In this document: in pieces, positions 1-6,256 of the stretch | Numbering within the stretch: position 1 is the first letter of the stretch | Layout of the letters: each line of letters opens with the position of its first letter | NCBI GenBank assembly: GCA_013696785.1 | Contig: JACCXW010000363.1 | Span: 1 to 7,792, forward strand | Direction of reading: 5' to 3' | Source of the DNA: Geodermatophilaceae bacterium | GTDB lineage: Bacteria; Actinomycetota; Actinomycetes; Mycobacteriales; Geodermatophilaceae | DNA length: 7,792 nt | The notes under the pieces: model-generated | The model's database searches: none | The model's input: only the letters and a program-made list of their open reading frames with translations | Told to the model about the DNA's origin: nothing | Position numbers and translations under genes: made by a program

Positions 1-924
1 GTCGATCAGCGGTGCGTCGATCAGGTCCTGGCCGTCCAGGTGCAAGCAGTCGAAGACGTTCGGTCGCTGTACCCCGGAGCCGGCCAGGCTGACCGATTCC
101 TGAAACGGTCGCGGCCGGCCTTCGTCGGTCAGCGCCAACGACTCGCCGTCGAGGACGACGGACCGGCAGGGCAACGCGAGCGCCCAGGCGACCAACTCCG
201 GTACGCCGCCGGTGATCTCCCGCAGGCTCCGGGTGTAGACACCGACGTCAGTGCCGTCCCTGTGTACCTGGATGCGGGCACCGTCGAGCTTGTACTCGAC
301 GCTGACGTCCGCACCGAGTTCGGCCAGCGCCTCGTCGAGCGAACCGGCCGGTGACGCCAGCATCGGCCGCACCGCACGGCCCACCTGCAGCCCGATCTCG
401 GCCAGGGCGGTGCTACCGCCACCGAGCGCGGCCGCGGCGGTAGCCGGCAGCCGCCCGGAGAGCATGAATGCGCGGCGCACGACGTCGAGCGGACAGCCCG
501 ACGCCGTGGCGACCGCGTCGACCATGATTCCCTCGAGCGCACCCTGCCGCAGCTCCCCGGTCAGCAGCCGCCGTAGGAACGTCTGCTCGTCGGCAGTCGC
601 CGCGCCGACGAGGCGGCTGAGCGTGTCCGCGCGGCGTTGCCCGGACCCGGGACCCGAAGTCCCGGCAAGGTCGTCCAGCGCGGCGTCGACCGCGGCGACG
701 TCGAGAGCCGGCGTGTCCGCCGGCGAGACGTCGACAGCTGCGAGCGTCCGCCAACCGGTCCCGATCCGGCCCTGTCGCGGCTCCCCGGCGAGCCAGGCGA
801 CTACCGGCTCCACTTCCTCGGGGGCGAGCCGACGCTGCAGGTCGGCGAGGGCCTCGATCTTGGCTTTGCGGGAACGGGTGGCGGCCACCGCGGCCGACGT
901 CGCGACCACCTCGGCGAAGAGCAC
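1..924 (-). CDS. ligB: ATP-dependent DNA ligase, LigB type (N-terminal 308 residues; C-terminus beyond left edge)
   Basis: This enzyme seals DNA nicks using ATP through a covalent lysyl-AMP intermediate and probably acts as an accessory repair ligase beside the NAD-dependent LigA. The 308 visible residues hold a helical DNA-binding N-terminal domain (about 1-190, with TFLRRLLTGELRQGA at 115-129 and VGRAVRPMLA at 181-190). The first half of the adenylation domain follows: motif I KLDG at 212-215 with nucleophile Lys212, YTRS at 230-233, DGE at 259-261 and FDCLHLDG at 291-298. Motifs IV, V and VI and the OB-fold lie past the window edge. From memory, the layout matches Mycobacterium tuberculosis LigB. 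The GTG at 924-922 is chosen because an in-frame TGA sits only four codons upstream (936-934) and the protein then opens like family members. No clear ribosome binding site is visible. The loop between PFQ and FD appears about ten residues shorter than in mycobacterial LigB. Confidence 0.93.
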   Translation of the reverse strand, partial: MLFAEVVATSAAVAATRSRKAKIEALADLQRRLAPEEVEPVVAWLAGEPRQGRIGTGWRTLAAVDVSPADTPALDVAAVDAALDDLAGTSGPGSGQRRADTLSRLVGAATADEQTFLRRLLTGELRQGALEGIMVDAVATASGCPLDVVRRAFMLSGRLPATAAAALGGGSTALAEIGLQVGRAVRPMLASPAGSLDEALAELGADVSVEYKLDGARIQVHRDGTDVGVYTRSLREITGGVPELVAWALALPCRSVVLDGESLALTDEGRPRPFQESVSLAGSGVQRPNVFDCLHLDGQDLIDAPLID

Positions 925-1019
925 GTCGCCAAGTCAAGCAGCCCGCACCGACGTCGCGTCCGTACGGTTGGGCGCCCTCGCTCGATCCGACTGTCGTTGG
1001 TCGAGCCTAAGGTCATGCC
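925..1019. promoter_or_regulatory. Divergent intergenic region between ligB and the PCD fusion gene
   Basis: These 95 bp separate two divergent genes and must carry promoters for both. On the plus strand there is a good -10-like TAAGGT just before the ATG (listed separately). On the minus strand I see TTGACT at 937-932, but it lies only 8 bases before the ligB GTG, too close to serve as a -35 for that start. No convincing minus-strand -10 is visible, so the ligB promoter is not located. Confidence 0.4.
1008..1013 (+). promoter_or_regulatory. Candidate -10 element TAAGGT for a leaderless transcript
   Basis: TAAGGT fits the actinobacterial -10 pattern TAnnnT. It is followed by exactly 6 bases and then the ATG at 1020, which would place the transcription start at or next to the start codon. 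An overlapping AAGG at 1009-1012 could instead act as a weak ribosome binding site with a 7-base spacer, so both readings remain open. No clear -35 is seen. Confidence 0.45.
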
Positions 1020-1679
1020 ATGACCGACACCCTCAGCCGTGCCGACACCCTGGACGCCATCTCTGACCTGCCCGGATGGTCGCTGCTGACCGGGCGACTG
1101 CACACCGCGTACGACGCACCGGACGTTCCCGCCGCGATCCAACTGGTACAGCGGGCGTTCGAAGTCGCCGAGGAACTCGACCACCACCCCGACGTGGACA
1201 TCCGCTACAAACAGGTTCGGGTGCGCTGCTCTACGCACTCCGTGGGCGGCGTCACGACGGCCGACATCGACCTCGCGCACCGGATCGAGCAACTGGCCAC
1301 CGAGGTCGGAGCTGCCCATCTGCCCGAGACGCCGACGTTCACGGACGTGGGTATCGACACCGCCGATGCGGGGCGCATCGCACCGTTCTGGGCCGCCGTC
1401 CTGGGCTACGACTATGACGGCGACCCGAACTCCCTCAACGACCCGTTCGGCACCCGGCTCGGCGTGTGGTTCCAGGTCACCGACGGCGCCTCCACCGGAC
1501 GGAACCGGCCCCACTTCGACGTGGCAGTCGTGCCCGAGCAGGCGCAGCCGAGGATCGACGCGGCGCTCGCCGCGGGTGGCCGGCTCGTCACCGACGAGTT
1601 CGCGCCGCGATGGTGGGTGCTCGCCGACGCCGACGGCAACGAGGCCTGCATCTGCACCGAGGAAGCTCGCGGCTACTAA
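1020..1679 (+). CDS. Pterin-4a-carbinolamine dehydratase fused to a C-terminal glyoxalase-like (VOC) domain
   Basis: The 219-residue protein has two domains. Residues about 5-100 are a pterin-4a-carbinolamine dehydratase (4a-hydroxytetrahydrobiopterin dehydratase), which removes water from the hydroxylated pterin cofactor after aromatic hydroxylase turnover. The family signature is intact: DHHPDVDIRY at 54-63 (catalytic pair His55-His56), His73 and Asp82/Asp84. Residues about 106-219 form a glyoxalase-like VOC half, with FWAAVLGY at 123-130, PHFDVAV at 164-170 and a terminal LADADGNEACIC at 201-212. The second domain's substrate cannot be read from sequence. Standalone PCD proteins are only about 100 residues. 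The protein is predicted cytoplasmic, with no signal peptide or membrane segment. It is divergent from ligB, and the MFS gene starts 29 bp after its stop. The ATG is supported by the full-length PCD domain and the -10-like hexamer upstream. Confidence 0.92.
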   Translation: MTDTLSRADTLDAISDLPGWSLLTGRLHTAYDAPDVPAAIQLVQRAFEVAEELDHHPDVDIRYKQVRVRCSTHSVGGVTTADIDLAHRIEQLATEVGAAHLPETPTFTDVGIDTADAGRIAPFWAAVLGYDYDGDPNSLNDPFGTRLGVWFQVTDGASTGRNRPHFDVAVVPEQAQPRIDAALAAGGRLVTDEFAPRWWVLADADGNEACICTEEARGY

Positions 1680-1695
1680 CTCTCACAGGCGTCGC

Positions 1696-1701
1696 TAGCG
1701 T
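1696..1701 (+). promoter_or_regulatory. Candidate -10 element TAGCGT for a leaderless transcript
   Basis: TAGCGT fits TAnnnT and is separated by 7 bases from the GTG start of the MFS gene at 1709. The only purine-rich stretch before that GTG, AGGG at 1703-1706, is two bases away and too close to act as a ribosome binding site, which favours leaderless translation. The element lies in the 29-bp gap after the PCD fusion stop codon, so the transporter could have its own promoter as well as read-through. Confidence 0.42.
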
Positions 1702-1708
1702 TAGGGCA

Positions 1709-3031
1709 GTGGAGGCGACCCGGGCGCTGAATCACCGGCTCGGCGGGCGGCGGGCCTGGCTGGTCTGGGGCGTCGGCGTTCTCGCGTACGTCGTCGCCAT
1801 CTTCCACCGGTACTCCCTCGGCGTCGCCGGGATCGAGGCCGCCGACCGTTTCGGCATCAGCGCGTCGCTGCTCGCGGTGTTCTCCGTCGTACAACTCGGT
1901 GTCTACGCCGCGATGCAGATTCCGGCCGGGGTCCTGCTGGATCGCTTCGGCTCGACCCGGCTCCTGGTCAGCGGTGCCGTGCTGATGGGCGCCGGCCAAC
2001 TCGTCTTCGCGGTCGCCGATGGCATGGGTACGGCGTTGCTGGCCCGCGTCCTGCTGGGACTGGGCGACGCCTTGACGTTCGTGAGCGTGCTGCGGTTGGT
2101 GGTGCTGTGGTTCCCACCCCGGCAGAACCCGATCGTCGTCCAGCTCACCGGTCTACTCGGTCAGCTCGGCGCGATCGCGTCGGCGATCCCGCTGATCGGG
2201 GCCCTCGACTCCTTCGGCTGGACGCCGACATTCGTGACGGGGGCGGCCCTCAGCCTGGCCGTGTCGGTTGCCGTCGTCGCGGTCATGCGCGATTCGCCGT
2301 ACGCCGGGGCCGCGGACAACGCACCGGTGAGCGCCGCCGACCTCCGGCGGTCGCTGCGGGAGACGTGGGCCGAACCGGGGACGAAGCTCGGTTTCTGGAC
2401 GCACTTCGTGACCCAGTTCCCAGCCGTCGCCTTTGCCCTGCTGTGGGGCTACCCGTTCCTCGTCAGCGCGGAAGGGCTGTCGCCGGGAACGGCCGGCGGA
2501 CTGCTCACATTGCTCGTGCTGTCGGCGATGGCATGCGGGCCGCTGCTCGGATACCTGGTCGGCCGCTTCCCGTTCCACCGCTCTCGGCTGGTGCTCGGCA
2601 TCGTCGTCGTCTCGGCGCTCACCTGGGCAGTCGTGTTGGCCTGGCCGGGACGGGTGCCGCTGCCGCTGCTCGTCGTACTCATCCTGTCCATGGCCCCGAA
2701 CACTCCCGGTTCGATGATCGCCTTCGACTACGCACGGACGTTCAATCCGCCCGCACGGATCGGCAGCGCCAGCGGGATCGTGAACGTGGGCGGTTTCACC
2801 GCCTCGTTGGTCGTCATCATCGTCGTCGGTGTGATCGTCGATGCGCTGTCGGGCAGTACGGCCACGGATGCCTACCGCTGGGCGTTCGCGGCGCAGTTCC
2901 CGGTGTGGCTGCTGGGCGGACTGCAGGTGATGCGCTGGCGAAGGCGGGCCAGGGCGCGGATGGCCGAGCGCGATCCGGCCGCGTTCGCCGCGCTGCGCGC
3001 CGGCCGGATGCCGCAGTCGCCGAGCACCTGA
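1709..3031 (+). CDS. Major facilitator superfamily (MFS) transporter
   Basis: This is a 440-residue integral membrane protein with the usual MFS length and 12 predicted helices, roughly at 18-38, 53-73, 86-104, 106-130, 143-165, 173-193, 228-250, 260-283, 293-312, 315-335, 355-378 and 390-410. The longer hydrophilic loop between helices 6 and 7 is at about 194-225. An MFS motif A-like segment, GVLLDRFGSTR at 74-84, joins helices 2 and 3. The C-terminus is basic and cytoplasmic. The substrate cannot be assigned. A nitrate/hexuronate-like or drug-export role is possible, but no specific motif decides it. The reading frame stays open upstream to 1466, but that part overlaps the PCD fusion gene and is arginine-rich out-of-frame translation. 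The GTG at 1709 gives an MFS-like N-terminus and follows a -10-like hexamer. A shared transcript with the preceding gene is plausible. Confidence 0.9.
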   Translation: MEATRALNHRLGGRRAWLVWGVGVLAYVVAIFHRYSLGVAGIEAADRFGISASLLAVFSVVQLGVYAAMQIPAGVLLDRFGSTRLLVSGAVLMGAGQLVFAVADGMGTALLARVLLGLGDALTFVSVLRLVVLWFPPRQNPIVVQLTGLLGQLGAIASAIPLIGALDSFGWTPTFVTGAALSLAVSVAVVAVMRDSPYAGAADNAPVSAADLRRSLRETWAEPGTKLGFWTHFVTQFPAVAFALLWGYPFLVSAEGLSPGTAGGLLTLLVLSAMACGPLLGYLVGRFPFHRSRLVLGIVVVSALTWAVVLAWPGRVPLPLLVVLILSMAPNTPGSMIAFDYARTFNPPARIGSASGIVNVGGFTASLVVIIVVGVIVDALSGSTATDAYRWAFAAQFPVWLLGGLQVMRWRRRARARMAERDPAAFAALRAGRMPQSPST

Positions 3032-3071
3032 ACCTCAGCCGGCCCGGCAGCGTGAGATGGGTGCTGGCGTC

Positions 3072-3083
3072 GGTGCTAGCACC
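3072..3083. repeat. 12-bp perfect palindrome GGTGCTAGCACC with an extra direct half-site
   Basis: GGTGCTAGCACC is its own reverse complement. A near copy of its left half, GGTGCTGGC, begins at 3060, twelve bases earlier. The cluster lies in the 129-bp gap before the secreted-protein gene and about 34 bases upstream of a -10-like hexamer. This position and symmetry suit a repressor or activator operator. The binding protein is unknown. It is not a convincing terminator, because there is no long GC stem and no following T-run. Confidence 0.3.
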
Positions 3084-3116
3084 AATGAACAACTGCCGGC
3101 GGCAGGCACGGATGGT

Positions 3117-3122
3117 TACCGT
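3117..3122 (+). promoter_or_regulatory. Candidate -10 element TACCGT upstream of the secreted repeat protein gene
   Basis: TACCGT fits TAnnnT and is identical to the hexamer before the class-V PLP enzyme gene. A start near 3129 would give a leader of about 32 bases containing AGGAG at 3151-3155, five bases before the GTG at 3161, so this gene would have a conventional leader rather than a leaderless start. An imperfect -35 is all that can be found, and a small inverted repeat, TGCCG-G-CGGCA at 3094-3104, overlaps that position. Confidence 0.3.
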
Positions 3123-3160
3123 CCAGCCACAACCTGGCAGGACGCGACCTAGGAGCAGCC

Positions 3161-4350
3161 GTGCAGCTGTCCGCTCACCCGCACCCCGCCATCATCCGCC
3201 ACCGTCGCGCCCTCCGGGTCGCCATCACGGTGTCGCTCGCCTCGGCCACTGTGCTCGTGGCCGCAGCACCCGTCCACGCCGCGACGTCGTACACGTTCGT
3301 GAATGTCGCCGACAGCGCCGAGCTCAACATGGATCCCGCCGCATTCGGCTGCGCCGGCATCAACAACAGCGGCCAGGTCGCGTTCCGCGCCGGCCGGCTC
3401 GCCCCGGACGGCTTCAACACCATCCCAGGCATCTACCGGGCCAACGTCAACGGCACCGTCAGCGTCATCGCCGAGAACGGCCGCCGGTACGGCTTCATCG
3501 GGTTCAACCCGTCGATGAACGACCGAGGCGTGGTTTCGTTCGCCGCCGACATCGACGGCGGGCTGCAGATGACTTCGAGGCGATCCTGGTCGGCGCGGGC
3601 GGCAACAAGGTGAGCACCATCGCGGACACCCGGGGACAGTTCAACTTCTTCGGCTTCGACACCTCGATCAACAACCGTCGCGAGGTCGCGTTCAAGGCGG
3701 AGCTCGACACCTTCGACGAGGGGCTGTTCTCCGGTACTCGGGCTGGAGCGATCACGACCCACTACCTCAACTCGACGAGCGACTTCGGCGGCACCGACAG
3801 CCGGCCATCCATCAACGACCGCGGGAACATCGCCTTCGAGGAGACCATTGACTTCCAGCCCGGCATCTTCGCAGGGCAGGAGGGTCAGTTCCAGACGGTT
3901 CTGCCGCCTGCCGAGGACGTCAGCGTGTCCGAGCCCGTGCTCAACAACGGGGGGCTCACCGCGTTCTCCCGGTCATTCTCCGACGGCGACGAGTTCGTAT
4001 TCGAGATCGACACCGCGACCGCGAACGGGACACCGACACCGGTGGCGGACACTCGCGGTCCGTTCAGCGGGTTCGGGTTCCGGCCGCCGGCACTCAACAA
4101 CAACGGCGAGGTTGCGTTCCTCGCCATCCTGGACGACTTCGTGACCGAGGGCATCTTCGTCGGTCCCGACCCGGTCGCTGACAAGGTCATCTCGACGACC
4201 GACACCCTGGCGGGCGACACCATCGCCAGCCTGCGTTTCTGCGAGGAGGGTGTGAACGACTCCGGTCAGCTGACGTTCATCGCCACCTTGCAGGACCCGG
4301 TCACGCTGGAGCCTCACGCAGCGGTCTTCCGCGCGACCCCGGCCCCCTGA
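3161..4350 (+). pseudogene. Secreted tandem-repeat NxxGxxAF protein, interrupted by one apparent frameshift
   Basis: The gene opens with GTG at 3161 behind AGGAG. A Sec signal peptide (MQLSAHPHP to AAPVHA, cleavage near residue 40) is followed by mature sequence starting ATSYTF. The first frame runs only to a stop at 3611-3613. The rest continues in the -1 frame, rejoining around 3566-3570 (readable as DDFEAILVG) and ending at 4350. Restoring one base gives about 396 residues. Seven copies of a (I/L/M/V)N(N/D)xGxxAF-like motif begin at nucleotides 3359, 3515, 3667, 3811, 3940, 4093 and 4252. They match proteins annotated as choice-of-anchor tandem repeat NxxGxxAF-containing, whose function is unknown. 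Seven units of about 50 residues suggest a beta-propeller-like fold (inference). No C-terminal anchor is visible, so the product is probably released. Whether the frameshift is a true mutation or a sequence error cannot be decided here. Confidence 0.8.
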
Positions 4351-4390
4351 CTGCACGGGCCACACGGGCCGCAATCAGCCGACCCGGCGC

Positions 4391-4396
4391 TACCGT
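4391..4396 (+). promoter_or_regulatory. Candidate -10 element TACCGT for a leaderless transcript
   Basis: TACCGT fits TAnnnT and is followed by 6 bases and the GTG at 4403. There is no purine-rich ribosome binding site in those 6 bases. The spacing is the same as before the PCD fusion gene. No good -35 was found upstream in the 52-bp gap after the preceding stop codon. Confidence 0.42.
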
Positions 4397-4402
4397 GAGC
4401 CC

Positions 4403-6106
4403 GTGACAGAACTGCCTGCCAGTCGTTTGCTCGACCGGATCCGAAGCGCGGTGATCGGCGACGATCAGGTCATGCCGGGCCCGTACGGCCCACGCCGGGT
4501 GACGTACGCCGACTACACCGCCTCCGGCCGCGCTCTCGGCTTCATCGAGGACTTCATCCGCGACGAGGTGCTCGCCCGCTACGCCAACACCCACACCGAG
4601 TCCTCGGGCACCGGACTGCAGACGACGCGGCTGCGCGAGGACGCGCGGCGGCTCGTCCGCGAGGGTGTCGGCGGCGGCGGCGAACACGTCGTGCTGTTCT
4701 GCGGTTCGGGGACGACAGCGGCGATCGACCGGCTCATCGGCGTGCTGAACATCCGGCTGCCGGCCGACCTCGACGACCGCTTCGACTTGAGCAGGCACAT
4801 ACCCGGGACGCAGCGGCCGGTGGTGTTCATCGGACCGTTCGAGCACCACTCCAACGAGGTGTCCTGGCGGGAGACGATCGCCGACGTCGTCGTGATCCCC
4901 GAGAACGCCGACGGTCACATCGACGTCGACGCGCTGGAAGCCGCGCTCGAGACGTACGCCGACCGCCCGCTCAAGATCGGTTCGTTCTCAGCGGCCTCGA
5001 ACGTCACGGGCATCGTGACGGACACCTGCCAGATCGCCGACACGCTGCACCGCCACGGCGCACTGTCGTTCTGGGACTTCGCCGCGGCTGCGCCCTACGT
5101 CGAGATCGCGATGAGCCCCGACTGCCCCGAGCATCCCGACTCGCACAAGGACGCCATCTTCCTGTCCCCGCACAAGTTCATCGGGGGCCCGGGCACCCCC
5201 GGCGTACTCGTCGCCCGTCGGGAGCTGTTCACCAACCGGGTGCCGGTCGTCCCCGGCGGTGGGACGGTCGCCTACGTCAACCCGACCGAGCACCGCTATC
5301 TCACCGATCCGGAGCACCGGGAGGAGGGCGGCACGCCGGCGATCGTGGAGTCGATCCGGGCCGGGCTCGTCTTCCAGCTCAAGGCCGCCGTCGGCACCGA
5401 CGTCATTCGGGCGCACGAGGAGGAGTTCCTCCGCCGCGCCGTCGGATCCTGGCGGGCCGACCCCTGCCTGCAGATCCTCGGGAACCTCGACGCCGAGCGC
5501 CTGTCCATCGTGTCCTTCGTCGTACGCCGACCCGGCGGCCGCTACCTGCACCACAACTTCGTCGTCGCGCTGCTCAACGACCTGTTCGGGATCCAGGCCC
5601 GCGGCGGATGCTCGTGCGCCGGGCCGTACGGGCATCGCCTGCTGGGGATCGGCTTGGAGCGCTCGCACGAGTTCGAGCAGGAAATTGCCACCTGCTGCGA
5701 GGGAATCAAGCCCGGCTGGGTGCGGGTCAACTTCAACTACTTCGTCAGTACGACGGTCGTCGACTACATCGTCGAGGCGGTGCACCTCGTGGCGGCGCAC
5801 GGCTGGCGGCTGCTGCCCGATTATCGCTTCAACCCCGACTCAGGGCTGTGGCGGCACCGGTCCGGGCCGGTCGAACCCCCGCTGCGGCTGTCGCAGGTGC
5901 ACTACGACGGCGAGGGTGTCATGTGCTTACCCCGACCACAACGAGCGGGCCGACGAGTCCGTCCTGGCCAGCTATCTGGAAGAGGCGAAGGCGCTGTTCA
6001 CGTCCAGCCTCGGCGACTCCACCGACGCGGACTGCGGCCACGGTCGGTCTCCGACAGCTTCGAGGCGCTGCGCTGGTTCGAGTTGCCGGCCAGTTGCTTG
6101 CAGTAG
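4403..6106 (+). CDS. Class-V aminotransferase-fold PLP enzyme (cysteine desulfurase-like) with C-terminal extension; two compensating frameshifts
   Basis: The 567-codon frame encodes a cytoplasmic fold-type I PLP enzyme related to SufS/CsdB cysteine desulfurases and selenocysteine lyases. Visible landmarks are YADYTASGRAL near the start, the phosphate-binding loop GSGTT at 101-105, EHHSN at 147-151, pyridine-nitrogen Asp225 in FWDFAAAAP, and PLP-lysine Lys258 in SPHKFIGGPGTPG. A GGCSC segment (Cys403, Cys405) lies where desulfurases carry their active-site cysteine. Sulfur or selenium mobilisation is possible, but the true substrate is unknown. About 150 residues follow that cysteine, longer than in SufS. 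Codons about 509-546 (5928-6041) are out of frame. The +1 frame there reads YPDHNERADESVLASYLEEAKALF, and the original frame resumes at VSDSFEALRWFELP. One extra base and one missing base would explain this. The GTG start follows a leaderless-type -10 element. Confidence 0.88.
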   Translation: MTELPASRLLDRIRSAVIGDDQVMPGPYGPRRVTYADYTASGRALGFIEDFIRDEVLARYANTHTESSGTGLQTTRLREDARRLVREGVGGGGEHVVLFCGSGTTAAIDRLIGVLNIRLPADLDDRFDLSRHIPGTQRPVVFIGPFEHHSNEVSWRETIADVVVIPENADGHIDVDALEAALETYADRPLKIGSFSAASNVTGIVTDTCQIADTLHRHGALSFWDFAAAAPYVEIAMSPDCPEHPDSHKDAIFLSPHKFIGGPGTPGVLVARRELFTNRVPVVPGGGTVAYVNPTEHRYLTDPEHREEGGTPAIVESIRAGLVFQLKAAVGTDVIRAHEEEFLRRAVGSWRADPCLQILGNLDAERLSIVSFVVRRPGGRYLHHNFVVALLNDLFGIQARGGCSCAGPYGHRLLGIGLERSHEFEQEIATCCEGIKPGWVRVNFNYFVSTTVVDYIVEAVHLVAAHGWRLLPDYRFNPDSGLWRHRSGPVEPPLRLSQVHYDGEGVMCLPRPQRAGRRVRPGQLSGRGEGAVHVQPRRLHRRGLRPRSVSDSFEALRWFELPASCLQ

Positions 6107-6256
6107 CGAGCCGGCTGCTCTCGCAATGGTCCTGTGCGCTGGACGAGTCGGTCACGCCCCCTCCTGTTTTGCAGAAAGTACCCGATTGATCGCACACTGT
6201 GAGGGCACGGCGGTCGGGGCCGTCTCGGCAGTGACGTGTCAGTCCAGGGGTATGTC
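6107..6256. other. Intergenic region before the Asp-box protein gene
   Basis: These 150 bp hold no gene that I can support. Immediately after the stop there is a weak 5-bp inverted repeat, GCGAG at 6106-6110 and CTCGC at 6120-6124, without a T-run, so it is a poor terminator candidate. TTGCAG at 6169-6174 could be a weak -35, with CACACT at 6193-6198 as a poor -10. The only firm signal is AGGGG at 6246-6250, the ribosome binding site of the next gene. Confidence 0.4.

Noticed and set aside
251..1066. Plus-strand open frame across the ligase gene
   Set aside because: It is a serine/alanine/arginine-rich antisense shadow of ligB, whose minus-strand frame carries clear ligase motifs.
801..1514. 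Minus-strand open frame overlapping the PCD fusion gene
   Set aside because: It is antisense to a well-supported gene with conserved active-site residues, has no recognisable domain, and is typical of spurious frames in high-GC DNA.
2107..3560. A long plus-strand open frame that runs through the MFS gene in another frame and into the secreted protein gene
   Set aside because: Its first two thirds are arginine-, proline- and glycine-rich shadow translation of the MFS gene and the intergenic region. Only the part after about 3566 is genuine protein, and it belongs to the repeat-protein gene.
3560..3575. Programmed -1 ribosomal frameshifting in the repeat protein
   Set aside because: No X-XXY-YYZ slippery heptamer or strong downstream hairpin is visible, so a simple one-base deletion or error is more economical.
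3973..4918. Minus-strand frames opposite the repeat protein and PLP enzyme genes
   Set aside because: They have no domain signature and low-complexity composition, and they lie opposite convincing plus-strand coding sequence.
6207..6223. Small hairpin ACGGC/GCCGT upstream of the Asp-box gene
   Set aside because: It has only five base pairs with a 7-base loop and no T-run. Such repeats are expected by chance in GC-rich DNA.
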